From positions 5,027,001 through 5,091,000 of the forward strand of contig NC_134846.1 of assembly GCF_965363235.1 (NCBI RefSeq): 64,000 nt of DNA, in the 5' to 3' direction. Shown in pieces: positions 47,948-59,790 of the stretch (its first letter is position 1; the number at the start of each line of letters is the position of its first letter). The notes under the pieces are model-generated. The model had not been told where the DNA came from. It made no database searches and was given only the letters and a program-made list of their open reading frames with translations. This stretch comes from Mytilus galloprovincialis (taxonomy: Eukaryota > Mollusca > Bivalvia > Mytilida > Mytilidae). The position numbers and the translations under genes were made by a program.

Positions 47948-48447
47948 ATAAAACAGTTCAATCGGTGATTCCTCTGGCAGATGAATATCAAACGTCCAAC
48001 ACACTTCGAAAAGCAGATCTGTTCCTTGCAGAAAAGAGCAAAGCCATTGGGGATAAAATCACTTCTGAGCAATTAATAACAAACATTCTACAAGCAGAGC
48101 TCTATCAACTGCCATCTTTCCTTGAGGAATCTATAACCATTGCCTGCAGGAAATCGTTTGAAAAGTTTGTAAAAAATCCAAAATTTAACGAAATTACTTC
48201 TGAAACTAGATTGAAAATTGCTTTAAAGCGTTGGAGCGACATGGATGCAGTTTTTAAATCAACAAATCATCTTAACCATGTATCGGAAAGTGTTGACTTC
48301 TATAAGTTGCATGGACAGCCAGTGTTGCCTTCATCACCGATAGATGAACCGGGGCCTTCTTTTGGCCGTGGTGGATTAAGTCCAGGAGCTTCGGTACATA
48401 CGCAGAATCTATCCATTCAACTTAAACCATTCATGCAGACAAATTGA
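47948..48447 (+). CDS. BTB/POZ-domain protein copy A, exon 2
   Basis: The acceptor (tttttttttatag) delivers phase 1; with exon 1 the junction codon is GAT (Asp 119). It completes the BTB fold with KTVQSVIPLADEYQTSNTLR, the usual 'plasticity of position in tetramer helices' segment of the family. A helical, BACK-like stretch follows (ITSEQLITNILQAELYQLPS, FLEESITIACRKSFEKFVKN). The tail has further Gly/Phe/Ser-rich residues (GPSFGRGGLSPG) and ends LKPFMQTN before TGA. The exact open length over both exons (855 nt including stop) and matching phases support a working gene. The intron before it is 3.6 kb and full of insertions. Confidence 0.85.
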
Positions 48448-48984
48448 CCTAAATGGTCGAATTTGGTATGACAAGTAAACGAGTATGTTTCTGGTTATAA
48501 CACTCTTCATAATGTTATAAACCTGTGGGTATATCATATTTTTTTTTAAAAGGGAGGGTATTATCATTTTAATTGGTGTTAAATAAACTGACTTTATATA
48601 CCTATATGAATTTATTTTCTTTCAGAAAAATAGGTCATTCAAAACAACCACCAACCCGGACGATTTTCAATGAAATATGCTTCTAGGCATACAAGAATAA
48701 CCCGTGTGAGTTAATTACTTTTCCCTGATTTAAATGAAAATTATAATTTACTTAAACATTTAATATAATTCATTTGATAGTTTTCGTGTGTTGTTGGCAA
48801 TCGGAGGTTGTACTTTTTAATGCTCAATCTTCGATATACTTAAGACAGAATCAATATCCTTTTATAAGACTAAAGTACCAAATACTTCGTAACGAATAAT
48901 GACTTTCGTTCCAAATGAAGGCACATGATGTGAGATAATTTAATGATATACAATTTTTAAAACAAGCCAGATCTATATATAAAT
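48448..48984. other. Downstream flank of BTB copy A
   Basis: Conserved with copy B. An acceptor-like tattttctttcag at about 48613-48625 and a donor-like gacaa|gtaaac at about 48470 would allow a small intron in the 3' untranslated region; this is weak. A ttaaataaactg word at 48580-48591 contains AATAAA and may be the poly(A) signal. Confidence 0.35.
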
Positions 48985-49090
48985 AGAAGATGTGGTATGA
49001 TTGTCAATGAGATAACTGTCCACAAGAGACCAAAATGGCAGAGACATTAACAACTATAGGTCACCGTACGGCCATCAACAATAAGCCCAT
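48985..49090 (-). repeat. R1 fragment, unit A (B copy at 58070-58165)
   Basis: gaagatgtggtatgattgtc and ggtcaccgtacggccatcaa, truncated after caataagccc in both units, so it predates the duplication. Confidence 0.75.
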
Positions 49091-49654
49091 TTGTGTGTAG
49101 GGTTTTGAAAATCTTATTGCTCCGCACTGTATTGGAAATCATATTTTGGCCAACATGAACATTCTTTTTTTCGTGTTACATGTGCTTGTACGTGTATCAT
49201 AATTTCGTGCTCTCTTCGTGTCAGTTCTGAACTTTTTACATCTATGTATACCTTTTATTCTATAAAACTGTTAAATAGTCTTATTTTCATTAAAAACAGT
49301 TCAGAAAATATGAAAGTACTTTATAGTGGGATGGAGAGAATATAAATTAAAAATATATAATTTATTTGTTTTGCTATTCGAAATAAAAATGTTCGGAATA
49401 GTTTAATTTGTATAAAATTGTTGAAAGTTCTATGCTTTTCAGCGATAAAAATATCAGGAATAACGGAGAAAATCCATAAAATCCCCTCTGTCATACACTG
49501 ACTTCGCACAATGAACTTTTCATACACAGTTATCGAGCGGTAACAAAATTCATTTGTGTCTTGCTTCATGCAGTAACAGTGATATTTTTGTTGTTTCGCA
49601 GAGTCATGTATTATCTAGATTAAATGGTGAAACTTTTGTATTATTAAACATTAT

Positions 49655-50700
49655 AGAAGAGGGGTGAAAGATACCAGAGGAACAGTCAAACTCATAAATT
49701 GAAAATAAACTGACAACGTCATGGCTAAAAATGAAAAAGGCAACCACACAAATAATAGTACACAAACACATCATAGGAAACTAAATACTGAGCAACACGA
49801 ACCCGGCCAAAAACTTGGATAATCACAGGTGCTCCGGAAGGGAGAGCAGATAATACTCCTCATGTGGCACCCGTCGTGTTGCTCGTGTTATTTAAAACCG
49901 GGCAAATAGTCGAATTCGGTAGTTCATACTAATGAAAAGGGAAAGGGATTGTTATAATGACGAAAGGAACATATCCGATAGCATCTGTGAAACGGTTATT
50001 CCATAACGGTCAACCAACTCGTGATGGCGTCCGTAAAATTTACAAAGGAATGAATTTGACTTCACCATTTGGAACTCTTGGTGTTATAGCTTCAATGTGA
50101 GCAGCAACCCTCTATCAAGATAATCATGATAGGAAATGCAAACACGGAAATATCGTATCGATTGGGAGATATATGTTCTGTATGCAGGCGCTGCTGGAAT
50201 GTTGCTACTTAGAAATGGGAAGTTCACAATTGGGAAGTTGATATCCACTGTTTTGTCGTAAAGAGTTGTCTTCAACCGACCCTCATTGTCAATTTCTAGA
50301 TGTAAGTCAATATATGAGGCCGACTTAATTGTATACGTTGTATACTTTCTCTCTAGTTCGATGGGATATATGCGTTCAACATGGTTACCAAATTTTGGAT
50401 TATTTAGTGAGAGAAGATCGTCTTTATAGCAGAACGTAAAATTAAAGGATATTGCTATCTGTTTATCTTTCTTCCTTAGAAGTTCCTGCATGAATGTACG
50501 GGAATGGTAGTGCAAACGCAGTGTACGTATTCCGCACCTCTGGATTTGCATGGGATAAAACATTGAGGATAAAGTAAAATCATGCTCAACATCCGAATGG
50601 TAATGCAAAGGAACCAATGTTAATGCCGTAATACCAGAGCGACCCTGGTGGCAAATTGACATAGACTTTACAGAAACAACACCTACTTCTACCTGAGTTT
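49655..50700 (-). pseudogene. Reverse-transcriptase element, 3' part, unit A (R2 parent)
   Basis: On the minus strand a 192-residue frame (50662-50084) contains LLRKKDKQIAISFNFTF. A YKDD box follows at the place of the catalytic Y-x-D-D, then LLSLNNPKFGNHVERIYPIE, INFPIVNFPFLSSNIPAAPA and YISQSIRYFRVCISYHDYLD. I recognise this stretch from repetitive reverse-transcriptase proteins annotated widely in bivalves. I do not assign the clade. Downstream on the same strand come the untranslated-like R2 sequences (about 50080-49655). The N-terminal two thirds of the enzyme is missing, so the copy is dead although this part is open. Confidence 0.75.
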
Positions 50701-50831
50701 AGAAAGCTATAAAACCAGGTGTAATGCACCATTTTGTAAATAAAACAATGTGTGTAACTAGTTAGGAATATGACAGTTGTTATCTTTTCGTTTGATGTAT
50801 TTAAGCGTTTGAGTTTGCTATTTGCTTACAG

Positions 50832-50932
50832 ACTTTTCGTTTAAGATTTAAACATACAACGATCCACCTATTCTTTGCGCAATAGAATGGACAAGGCGGG
50901 GGAAACGTCTAAGCCGTCAAGAAGCTCATTAT
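50832..50932 (+). pseudogene. Truncated copy of the 62180 exon at the duplication joint
   Basis: Nearly the same as 62180-62278, starting after the same acceptor (tttgcttacag). A one-base difference makes an in-frame TAA at 50849-50851, and the copy is cut at gaagctcattat, where unit B begins. It can contribute no more than six codons. Confidence 0.75.
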
Positions 50933-51566
50933 ATTCATTCGAACGTTGCTAATCCGTCCAGTTTGGAATATTTAATAAGTATTCATAAAGAAAACAAAAT
51001 AAAACATACATTTTTTGTAATTGCAACAGACGTGCAAGTTCTCAAAGGAAGGTTAATCGAGATAATAGAAATCAAATTTTAGTTGACCTTAAAAAATCTT
51101 TCATCATGTATTTCAACACCACTACTGAACAGACGTTCTTCATATTTATTTAGCAACTGTGATAAATTGTAACGTACGTGAGCTTTTCTGATCTATGGAA
51201 CTCTTTTTTCTGATGCTTTGATGCACCACGTGCCTTTGGCTCTTTTTATAAAAATCACTTCCATTAGTATAATTTTGAAAATATAAGTTATTATATCAAA
51301 TTTATGGATACTCCAGACTGAGTTTTTTTTACTATTTGCTGACCAAAGAGCTACGGATTTTTCCCATTTCAAAACGTTCAGAATTGCAACTCAGCTTAAG
51401 GTCGCACTTATTTTCAAAAAATGTATTGTTTATAATCCATGCATGCAAAGCTTGCCAATAAATATAGTCTTTTTCGTTAGATATTTTTCTAGGATATGAC
51501 GTACCTATTTATTTTTGAATATTCACTTCCTAAACACTATCATCTAATTATTTCCACTTGTATACC

Positions 51567-51717
51567 AAGGGCGGATCTAGCCATTTTAAAAAAGGGGGTT
51601 CCAATCCAGGGTAAAAAGAGGGGTGGGTTTCCAACCATATGTCCCCATTCAAATGCATTGATCGGCCAAAAAAAAGGGGGGTGCAACCCCGGAACCCTAC
51701 CCCTGGATCCGCCACTG
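51567..51717. mobile_element. Small TIR element (gcggatc...ggatccgcc), unit B
   Basis: The counterpart of 40867-41015, with the same termini and only small indels in the G and A runs. Confidence 0.8.
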
Positions 51718-52373
51718 AATACATTCTCCGCTTATTTTGTACAGCCATATTGACTTCACAAAAAAGAAGAAAAGATAACTCTAATATCATTGATTTCATA
51801 GAAGATTAAGATATATCGACTGAATGATTCTCGTTACTTCTCTTCGCGAAAACTTACATCAAAATTGCTACCGATTCTCACCTGCGTATGGTATCAAAGA
51901 AACTTTATCAAAAGTAACTCTAGAAATTCTAGAGTAAAATATAGGAAGGTAGATAAATGATAAAGTTGGAGATCAGAAAACTAAACAATCTTCAAAGAAC
52001 CCTACAGATCATTGAATATCAGCTTTTCCGAAGGAGTACTCTTGATTTTTATTTATTTATCAAACTAACCAATTCGAGTAATCTCATTAGAAATGATGGT
52101 CACGCTTTTTTTAAAAAGCTTCTATTTGTTTACGGAAACAGTTCATGTTTTACTTCCTGAAACAACATTTTTCAGAAAAATGGCACAGGTAATTTTGTCC
52201 TTGAATTTCATAATTTTAGCATGATAACTGTAGTAACAGAGAAAAATCATTAAAAGTGAAATGATTAACATTTTTGTTACAATTATAGTTAATGATGAAG
52301 AGGGTCAACAATGCCGGAATTTCTATGGCAATAGAGATGATCTAGTGGAATCTTTGGGGACGACCAATTTAAA

Positions 52374-53108
52374 GGGTTATGGGGGGGGGGGGTGTTCTCA
52401 GGAGGATTTAGAAAATATAACTCAGCCTTGATAATCACAAAAATAAACGGTTTGTTCTGTGGTAATTTGAAAATAAATAACCTGACATAACCTGACTTAC
52501 TTGGGGTGTACGTGTTGTTTATTCTAAAGTTTTCTTTGTGTCATGTGCACTATTGTTTGTCTGTTTGTCTTATTCATTTTTAGCCATGGCGTTGTCAGTT
52601 TATTTTCGATTTATGAGTTTGACTGTCCCTTTAGTATCTTTCGTCCCTCTTTTACAAATTCAATGTATTGAATATAAATAACTCGACAGGTCTTTTAATA
52701 TAAAAAAAAAAGAAGGTGTAGTATGATTGCCAACAAGACAATTCTCCACAAAAACTAACAACTCTAGGTCACCATACGGCCTTCAACAACGAGTAAAGCC
52801 CATACCACATAGTCAGCTATTTATAAAAAGCACCGAAATGACAATGTAAAACAATTCAAACGAGAAACTAACGGCTTAATATATGTACAAAAAAAATGAA
52901 CCAAAAACAAATATGTAACACATAAACAAACGACAACCTTTTTATTACAGGCACATACATACAGAATGTGGCAGGGTTTTTAAGCTTTTAAGCCATTTTC
53001 TAAAATCTATTCGAAAATAAGATGGCACCAGATCCTTCATTAAATTCATGTTTAAAAAAAAATAATTTGGAAAACACTTCCCAAATCTTTTAACAATAAA
53101 AGTATAAA
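52374..53108. repeat. Unit B-specific stretch with R2 and R1 copies
   Basis: Starts at a G run (52381-52392). It holds an R2 fragment in plus orientation (52500-52665) and a minus-strand R1 copy (52700-52990, caccatacggccttcaacaa), and ends where homology to A resumes before a TA microsatellite (53127-53150). Confidence 0.7.
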
Positions 53109-53118
53109 TATTATTTGA

Positions 53119-53150
<32 letters not shown>

Positions 53151-53209
53151 CTTGAAATGTCTAAAAATGGGTTTCATTACATTCGAGGTATATTGTCTCA
53201 GGAACACTA

Positions 53210-54545
53210 ACCTCACTTTTGTTACAGGGCCGAAACTACATTGAGGCAAATGCCTCATGTAGGAAATTTCAAAACCAAAAGCTTGTCTTCATATCATATT
53301 GTTTTCACGGCGAGTGTTTTGTAAGAAGTAAGTTCTGTTCTCCTTCGGACGTAGCCCCTGTTTCTTTTCGGGATATATGTTTCTTATTTATTTCAAGTTT
53401 TCAGTGTTATTTGTCTTAATATGGTTTTTCGTTTTGTGTTTTATCTGTGCCCGGGTTTGTCCTTTGTTCATTGCTTGCCCTTCTATTTTCTTTTAGTGTT
53501 CCTTTATTTAATTCCTTTTGAAATTTAGTAGTTTTGTTTTATACATACCTGATCATGAGTATTATTTTATTTAAGACTTTTTAGCTAATCTTAATAAAAT
53601 TGAGAAATGTGTCAAAGCGACAACAACCCGACCATAGAGCAGACATTACAGCCGAAGGCCATCAATGGGTCTTTAAATTGTACCCAAGTTAGGAGCTACA
53701 TTATGTATATCACAATTTGTAATTGAAATGTGTTATAAACATAGGCAATAGTAGTTAGTATACCGCTGTTCGAAAGACATAAATCGAATGAGACAAAACA
53801 AATTCGGTTACAAACTAAAACCGAGGGAAACATATCAATTACAGAAGGAAAATTACATGACATAGTTATATTACTGATAATCAGCCCCCTCTTACCTTAA
53901 TTTGAAAACACACATAATTTACAGGTATAAAAGATTAAAATCCTGCAAGCCGAAATACCAAAAAAAGACAAAATAGAAAATACAGCAGCGTCATACTTAA
54001 CTATGCGAATTACATTTTTACGGTATCCTACATATTGGGCTTTTGATGTTGTCCCTAAAACTATTTAGTTTTTGCTTTGAGACCAACATTTGGTAAAAAA
54101 AAATGATTTTGAGGTGCGGAGTGCACATGACTCTAATCTAAATGGACTAGGATTGTAATGTTTCCAATGCACAACGGTCGGTCGATCTTTTCCGGCATAC
54201 CGGCTGCCTAAGACTAAAAACTGACCGCTTTGAAATAGCACAGTAGTACTGAATGTGACCTACCGAATTAGACTATTTACCAGATTTGTAATAACATAAG
54301 AAACATGTTGGGTGCAACATGTGGAGCAGGATCTGCTTACCCTTCCGGAGCACCTGAGACCATCCCCGGATTTTTTTTGTGGGGTTCGTGTTGCTTAGTC
54401 TTTAGTTTTCTATGTTGTATCTTCTGTACTATATTTGTCTGTCTGTCTTTTTATTTTTAGCCATGGTGTTGTCAGTTTATTTTCAATCGATGAGTGTGAC
54501 TGTCCCTCTCGTATCGTTCGTCCATCTTTTGCGTTAACTACCAAC
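53210..54545. repeat. Block of dispersed repeats in unit B
   Basis: Same order as in unit A: the gcaaatgcctcatg repeat (53210-53520), R7 and R5 fragments (53605-54030) and R2 in plus orientation (54250-54545). Small indels distinguish the copies. Confidence 0.7.
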
Positions 54546-55316
54546 CAATCAATAAATCGATCTTATCAGTCTTTGTGAGAAGTTTTAAGGAGTATGTTTC
54601 AAATCCTTAATATAATAACTGTTAATAAAGAAAGATGTCGCTAAGAAGTAAGACAGACTTCCTTACTGTCCAATCTGAATCATTTTTTTATTGAGAATTT
54701 GTTTCTTAATCATGATATTTATTTCTAAGTTGGCCTTCTTTTTTTATAACAATAAGTTGGACTTCATCTTTCAGTTTGTACTCAAAAGAAAAAGGAATCA
54801 ACTGTGTTTGTACTACTACAAGCACAAAATAAAAAGATGACAAGTCTTTTTATCCGCCCGTTTATGAGACGAGTTAAGTTATACAGAAGTCAGACCATCC
54901 GTCCGTCCGATTGTCCTTATCAACATGTCGGACAAAAATCGAAACGATTTCGCAAATGTTCATGAAACTTTTAATCTATTGACATTAGCTCCCTTTTGAT
55001 TTTTTTTTTCTATAAATTTCAGATTATGCAAGTACACAAATGCACTTCAAAATATATATTTATTATTAAGCAACATGCATTAAAGGTAAAAGAAAGGAGA
55101 AGTGGTATGGTTTCAAAGAATAATTTTTTTTCACGAAAGGATGAGTGGAAAGGATGATATATTTAATAAAATTATTTGAAAAACAAACATGAATTTCAAA
55201 GTAAAATTTTAAATCGTTCATATCCAGTGTCGAAAAAACTTTAAGTTCGTTCACTTTGAATATAAAACATCTGTTTACACACCACTTCGTATGACAATCC
55301 ATTATTGTCATTTCAG

Positions 55317-57527
55317 ATGTTTGGAACTACGCCTACGAGTTTTACGTTTGGGTCAGCTGTTGGAGTCCCAACGGTTTTTGGGGAAGCCCCAGCCGCATCT
55401 GTGGATAGGCATGCTGATTGTACTGATGAGATTGACAGCAAAAAGCGTTTGTCTCTTTTTTCTCAGCACGATTTAATAATTAAAATCGAGAATATAAAAC
55501 TGCACGTGAACAAAGAACAGCTGATGGTCCAGTCACCAGTATTTGAGAAAATGTTTACGTCAGACTTTAAAGAAAAAGATAAACAGGAAATAGAATTAGA
55601 AGGAAAAGACGTGAACAGTTTTTTGACTTTCTAAGGTGCACTTTACCAGGAATTGATGAAAAATTCACAGGTAATTATCTTTATCTCATAAACTGTATTG
55701 TGGTGTTCACCAATGCTGTGCATTATTATACTTATGTTTAAATATTACAAAAAGGGAAGGGTGGGTAGTCATTGAATGTATGATTTATTACTTATTGAAA
55801 AAATCATTAAACTACAATGTACTAGCATGCTTTAGTTGTTCATTTATTTGTCATCTGTTCTTTTTTTCGTGGAGAGTTGTCTCTTTGGCAATCTTACGAC
55901 ATCTTCTTAGTTTTATTATACTAAAAAATGCCCCCGAAATGGCAGTACAATTGAGCAAGTGATGAAACAAAGAGTAAGGACAGTGTATTGATTTGGACAC
56001 GGTTAATGCATTTAGTTCTACATTAATTTTGTATTTATTTACAGTAATGAAAATGAGGAATATAATGCAAAAGACCCCATTTATCTCGGTTGGAAAATAA
56101 AATTATTAGATACCCTAAGAAAAGTGTGACCAAGTATAATTTTTTTTCCGTAGTGTATTTTACCCTAAGGACTTAAAATTTCGCGGACAGTACGACGACT
56201 GGGCATGTGCGAAAGTGTATAAGACACAGATCGACAATGGTCTCCGAAATTTGATATTTTCTAAAAACAAAATGGCGTTTTCTGTAGCGTTTGGCCATTA
56301 ACCATGACATGAAAACAGGTTGACTGATCTATACGTAGATTGCACTATATTAAAAGGTGATATTCGTAATCAACAAATGCATATTACAACATTTGCACAA
56401 CTCTCTACCCACGTCAGCTATATAGCTTAAATTTTCAATGTTTAGCTTGAGTGTACAGTACCTCTACGCAATTAAGGAGGCTAGCGGGTACAAAAAAATC
56501 ATCCAAAATTTTTAAAAAATTATTCTTAACAAACTTTATTTATGACACTATTACATAGAGATTAATACATGGCCTTTTCCATATCAGATTGGGTATCATC
56601 CCGAATCCCCCATATCAGCCCGAGGAAAATTCAAGTGGAAATTTAAGTCCCCAATCAATTGGAAAAATCAAAAGCTCAAACACATCAAACTAATGGACAA
56701 CAACTGTCATAATTTGTATTCATGACTTAGAACAGACATTTTCTTATGTAGAAAATGGTGGATTTACCCTGGTTTAATAGCTAGCTAAACTTCTGACTTG
56801 TATGACGGTCGCAAAAAAATCCATTATAGTGACATTTGAAATGTTCAGTAATATATCACTACTTTGTTGGCTTGTTCACTAATCAGACGAAAGGTCCTTC
56901 ATTTATGTGTTGTTTTTGAAATGTAGACGTGATATTGCCACACACTGTCGTGTTGTCACCTTTCTCGTTGCAAACGACATTACAGTTACAAAAGCCTACA
57001 AAAAAATCTATCATGTTTATTTTATAGATAAAACAGTTCAATCGGTGATTCCTCTGGCAGATGAATATCAAACGTCCAGCACACTTCGAAAAGCAGATCA
57101 GTTCCTTGCAGAAAAGAGCAAAGCCATTGGGGATAAAATCACTTCTGAGCAATTAATAACGAACATTCTACAAGCAGAGCTCTATCAACTGCCATCTTTC
57201 CTGGAGGAATCTATAACCATTGCCTGCAGGAAATCGTTTGAAAAATTTGTAAAAAATCCAAAATTTAACGATATTACTTCTGAAACTAGATTGAAAATTG
57301 CTTTAAAGCGTTGGAGCGACATGGATGCAGTTTTTAAATCAACAAATCATCTTAACCATATATCGGAAAGTGTTGACTTCTATAAGTTGCATGGACAGCC
57401 AGTGTTGCCTTCATCACCGATAGATGAACCAGGGCCTACTGTTGGCCGTAGTGGATTTAGTTTTGGAACTTCGTCACATAAACAGGATTTATCCATGTCA
57501 CTTAAACCATTCATGCAGACAAATTAA
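55317..57527 (+). pseudogene. BTB/POZ-domain protein copy B, frameshifted
   Basis: Exon 1 (55317-55670) and exon 2 (57028-57527) copy the unit A gene, with conserved ATG, donor, acceptor and stop. Exon 1 is one base shorter: the T/G tract at about 55619-55626 lacks one base inside the codons for SFVDF. The frame therefore shifts and ends at TAA 55632-55634, in the middle of the BTB fold. Exon 2 is fully open (166 codons) with a few substitutions. Its C-terminal tail differs (GPTVGRSGFSFGTSSH) but also carries Phe-Gly. The open frame extending upstream of exon 2 into the intron (from 56907) is chance. Either the copy is a recent pseudogene making at most a 105-residue product, or the missing base is a sequencing error in a homopolymer-like tract. 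Confidence 0.8.
55775..56619. other. Unit B-specific intron DNA
   Basis: Not homologous to the unit A intron. Includes an R1-like end (tggagagttgtctctttggc, about 55872). A tail (acatggccttttccatatca, about 56570) resembles the fold-back arm at 19840. No coding content. Confidence 0.45.
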
Positions 57528-58069
57528 CCTAAATGGTAGAATTTGGTATGACAAGTAAACGAGTATGTTTCTAGGTTATAACACTCTTCATAATGTATAT
57601 AAAACCTGTGGGTATATAATTTTTTTTTTAAAGGGAGGGTATTATCATTTTAATTGGTGTTAAATAAACTGACTTTATATACCTATATGGATTTATTTTC
57701 TTTCAGAAAAAAAGGTCATTCAAACCAACCACCAACCCGGACGATTTTCAATGAAATATGCTTCTAGGCATACAAGAATAACCCGTGTGAGTTAAATACT
57801 TTTCCCTGATTTAAATGAAAACTATAATTTACTTAAACATTTATAATATAATTCATTTGATAGTTTTCGTGTGTTGTTGGCAATCGGAGGTTGTACTTTT
57901 TAATGTTCAATCTTCGATATTCTTAGGACAGAATCAATATCCTTTTATAAGATTAAAGTACCAAATACTTCGTAACGAATGATGACTTTCGTTCCAATGA
58001 AGGCACATGATGTGAGATAATTTAATGATGCACAATTTTTAAAGTAAGCCAGATCTAACTATAAATAGA

Positions 58070-58165
58070 AGATGTGGTATGATTGTCAATGAGACAACTG
58101 TCCACAAGAGACCAAAATGGCAGACATTAACAACTATAGGTCACCGTACGGCCTTCAACAATAAG
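58070..58165 (-). repeat. R1 fragment, unit B
   Basis: The counterpart of 48985-49090 with the same truncation point. Confidence 0.75.
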
Positions 58166-58734
58166 CCCATTTGTGTGTAGGGTTTCGAAAAATCTTATTG
58201 CTCCGCACTGTATTAGAAATCATATTTTGGCCAACATGAACATTCTTTTTTTCGTGTTACATGTGCTTGTACGTGTATCATAATTTCGTGCTCTCTTCGT
58301 GTCAGTTCTGAACTTTTTACATCTATGTATACCTTTTATTCTATAAAACTATTAAATAGTCTTATTTTCATTAAAAACAGTTCAGAAATTATGAAAGTAC
58401 TTTATAGTGGGATGGAGAGAATATAAATTTAAAATATATAATTTATTTGTTTTGCTATTCGAAATAAAAATGTTCAGAATAGTTTAATTTGTATAAAATT
58501 GTTGAAAGTTATATGCTTTTCAGCGATAAAAATATCAGAAAAAACGGAGAAAATCCACAAAATCCCCTCTGTCATACACTGACTTCGCACAATGAACTTT
58601 CCATACACAGTTATCCAGCGGTAACAACATTCATTTGTGTCTTGCTTCAAGCAGTAACAGTGATATTTTTGTTATTTCGCAGAATCATGTATTATCTATA
58701 TTAATTGGTGAAACTTTTGTATTATTTAACATTA

Positions 58735-59790
58735 TAGAAGAGGGGCGAAAGATACCAGAGGAACAGTCAAACTCATAAATCGAAAATAAACTGACAACGT
58801 CATGGCTAAAAATGAAAAAGGCAACCACACAAATAATAGTACACAAAAACATCATAGGAAACTAAATACGGAGCAACACGAACCCGGCCAAAAACTTGGA
58901 TGATCACAGGTGCTCCGGAAGTTAAGCAGATCATACTCCTCGTGTGGCACCCGTCGTGTTGCTCATGTTATTTAAACCGGACAAATAGTCGAATTCGGTA
59001 GTTCATACTAATGAAAAGGGAAAGGGATTGTAATAATGACGAAAGGAACATATCCGATAGCATCTGTGAAACGGTTATTCCATAACGGTCAACCAACTCG
59101 TGATGGCGTCCGTAAAATTTACAAAGGAATGAATTTAACTTTACCATTTGGTACTCTTGGTCTTATAGCTTCCAAGTGAGCAGCAACCCTCTATCAAGAT
59201 AATCATGATAGGAAATGCAAACACGGAAATATCGTATCGATTGGGAGATATATGTTCTGTATGCAGGCGCTGCTGGAATGTTGCTACTTAGAAATGGGAA
59301 GTTCACAATTGGGAAGTTGATATCCACTGTTTTGTCGTAAAGATTTGTCTTCAACCGACCCTCATTGTCAATTTCTAGATGTAAGTCAATATATGAGGCC
59401 GACTTAATTGTATACGTTATATCCTTTCTCTCTAGTTCGATGGGATATATGCGTTCAACATGGTTACCAAATTTTGGATTATTTAGTGAGAGAAGATCGT
59501 CTTAATTGCAGAACGTAAAATTAAAGGATATTGCTATCTGTTTATCTTTCTTCCTTAGAAGTTCCTGCATGAATGTACGGGAATGGTAGTGCAAACGCAG
59601 TGTACGTATTCCGCACCTCTGGATTTGCATTGGATAAAACATTGAGGATAAAGTAAAATCATACTCAACATCAGAATGATAATGCAAAGGAACCAATGTT
59701 AATGCCGTAATACAAGAGCGACCCTGGTGGCAAATTGCCATAGACTTTACAGAAACAACACCTTCTTTTACCTGAGTTTAGAAAGCTATA
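58735..59790 (-). pseudogene. Reverse-transcriptase element, 3' part, unit B
   Basis: The counterpart of 49655-50700. Here the catalytic box is broken: the residues before DD are replaced by a TAA stop (minus strand, about 59502-59504). The frame is therefore split into 59502-59741 and 59163-59354 portions. Otherwise it is colinear with copy A. Confidence 0.75.

Larger units (their letters stand above)
40282..50936. repeat. Tandem segmental duplication, unit A
   Basis: Unit A starts with attcgaacgttgctaatccg, as unit B does at 50937. Long stretches align with B at high identity by eye: 40282-40470, 40590-41630, 41795-44450, 47535-50790 and 50790-50932. Unit A alone carries 44450-47535 (AT tandem, GC-richer block, R1 copy and LINE) inside the BTB intron. 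The junction with unit B lies inside an exon-like segment. Confidence 0.9.

Noticed and set aside
56907..57027. N-terminal extension of the BTB copy B exon 2 frame
   Set aside because: These 40 codons are the end of the intron, which is open by chance. The same region in unit A contains a frameshift, and the acceptor at 57025-57027 is conserved.
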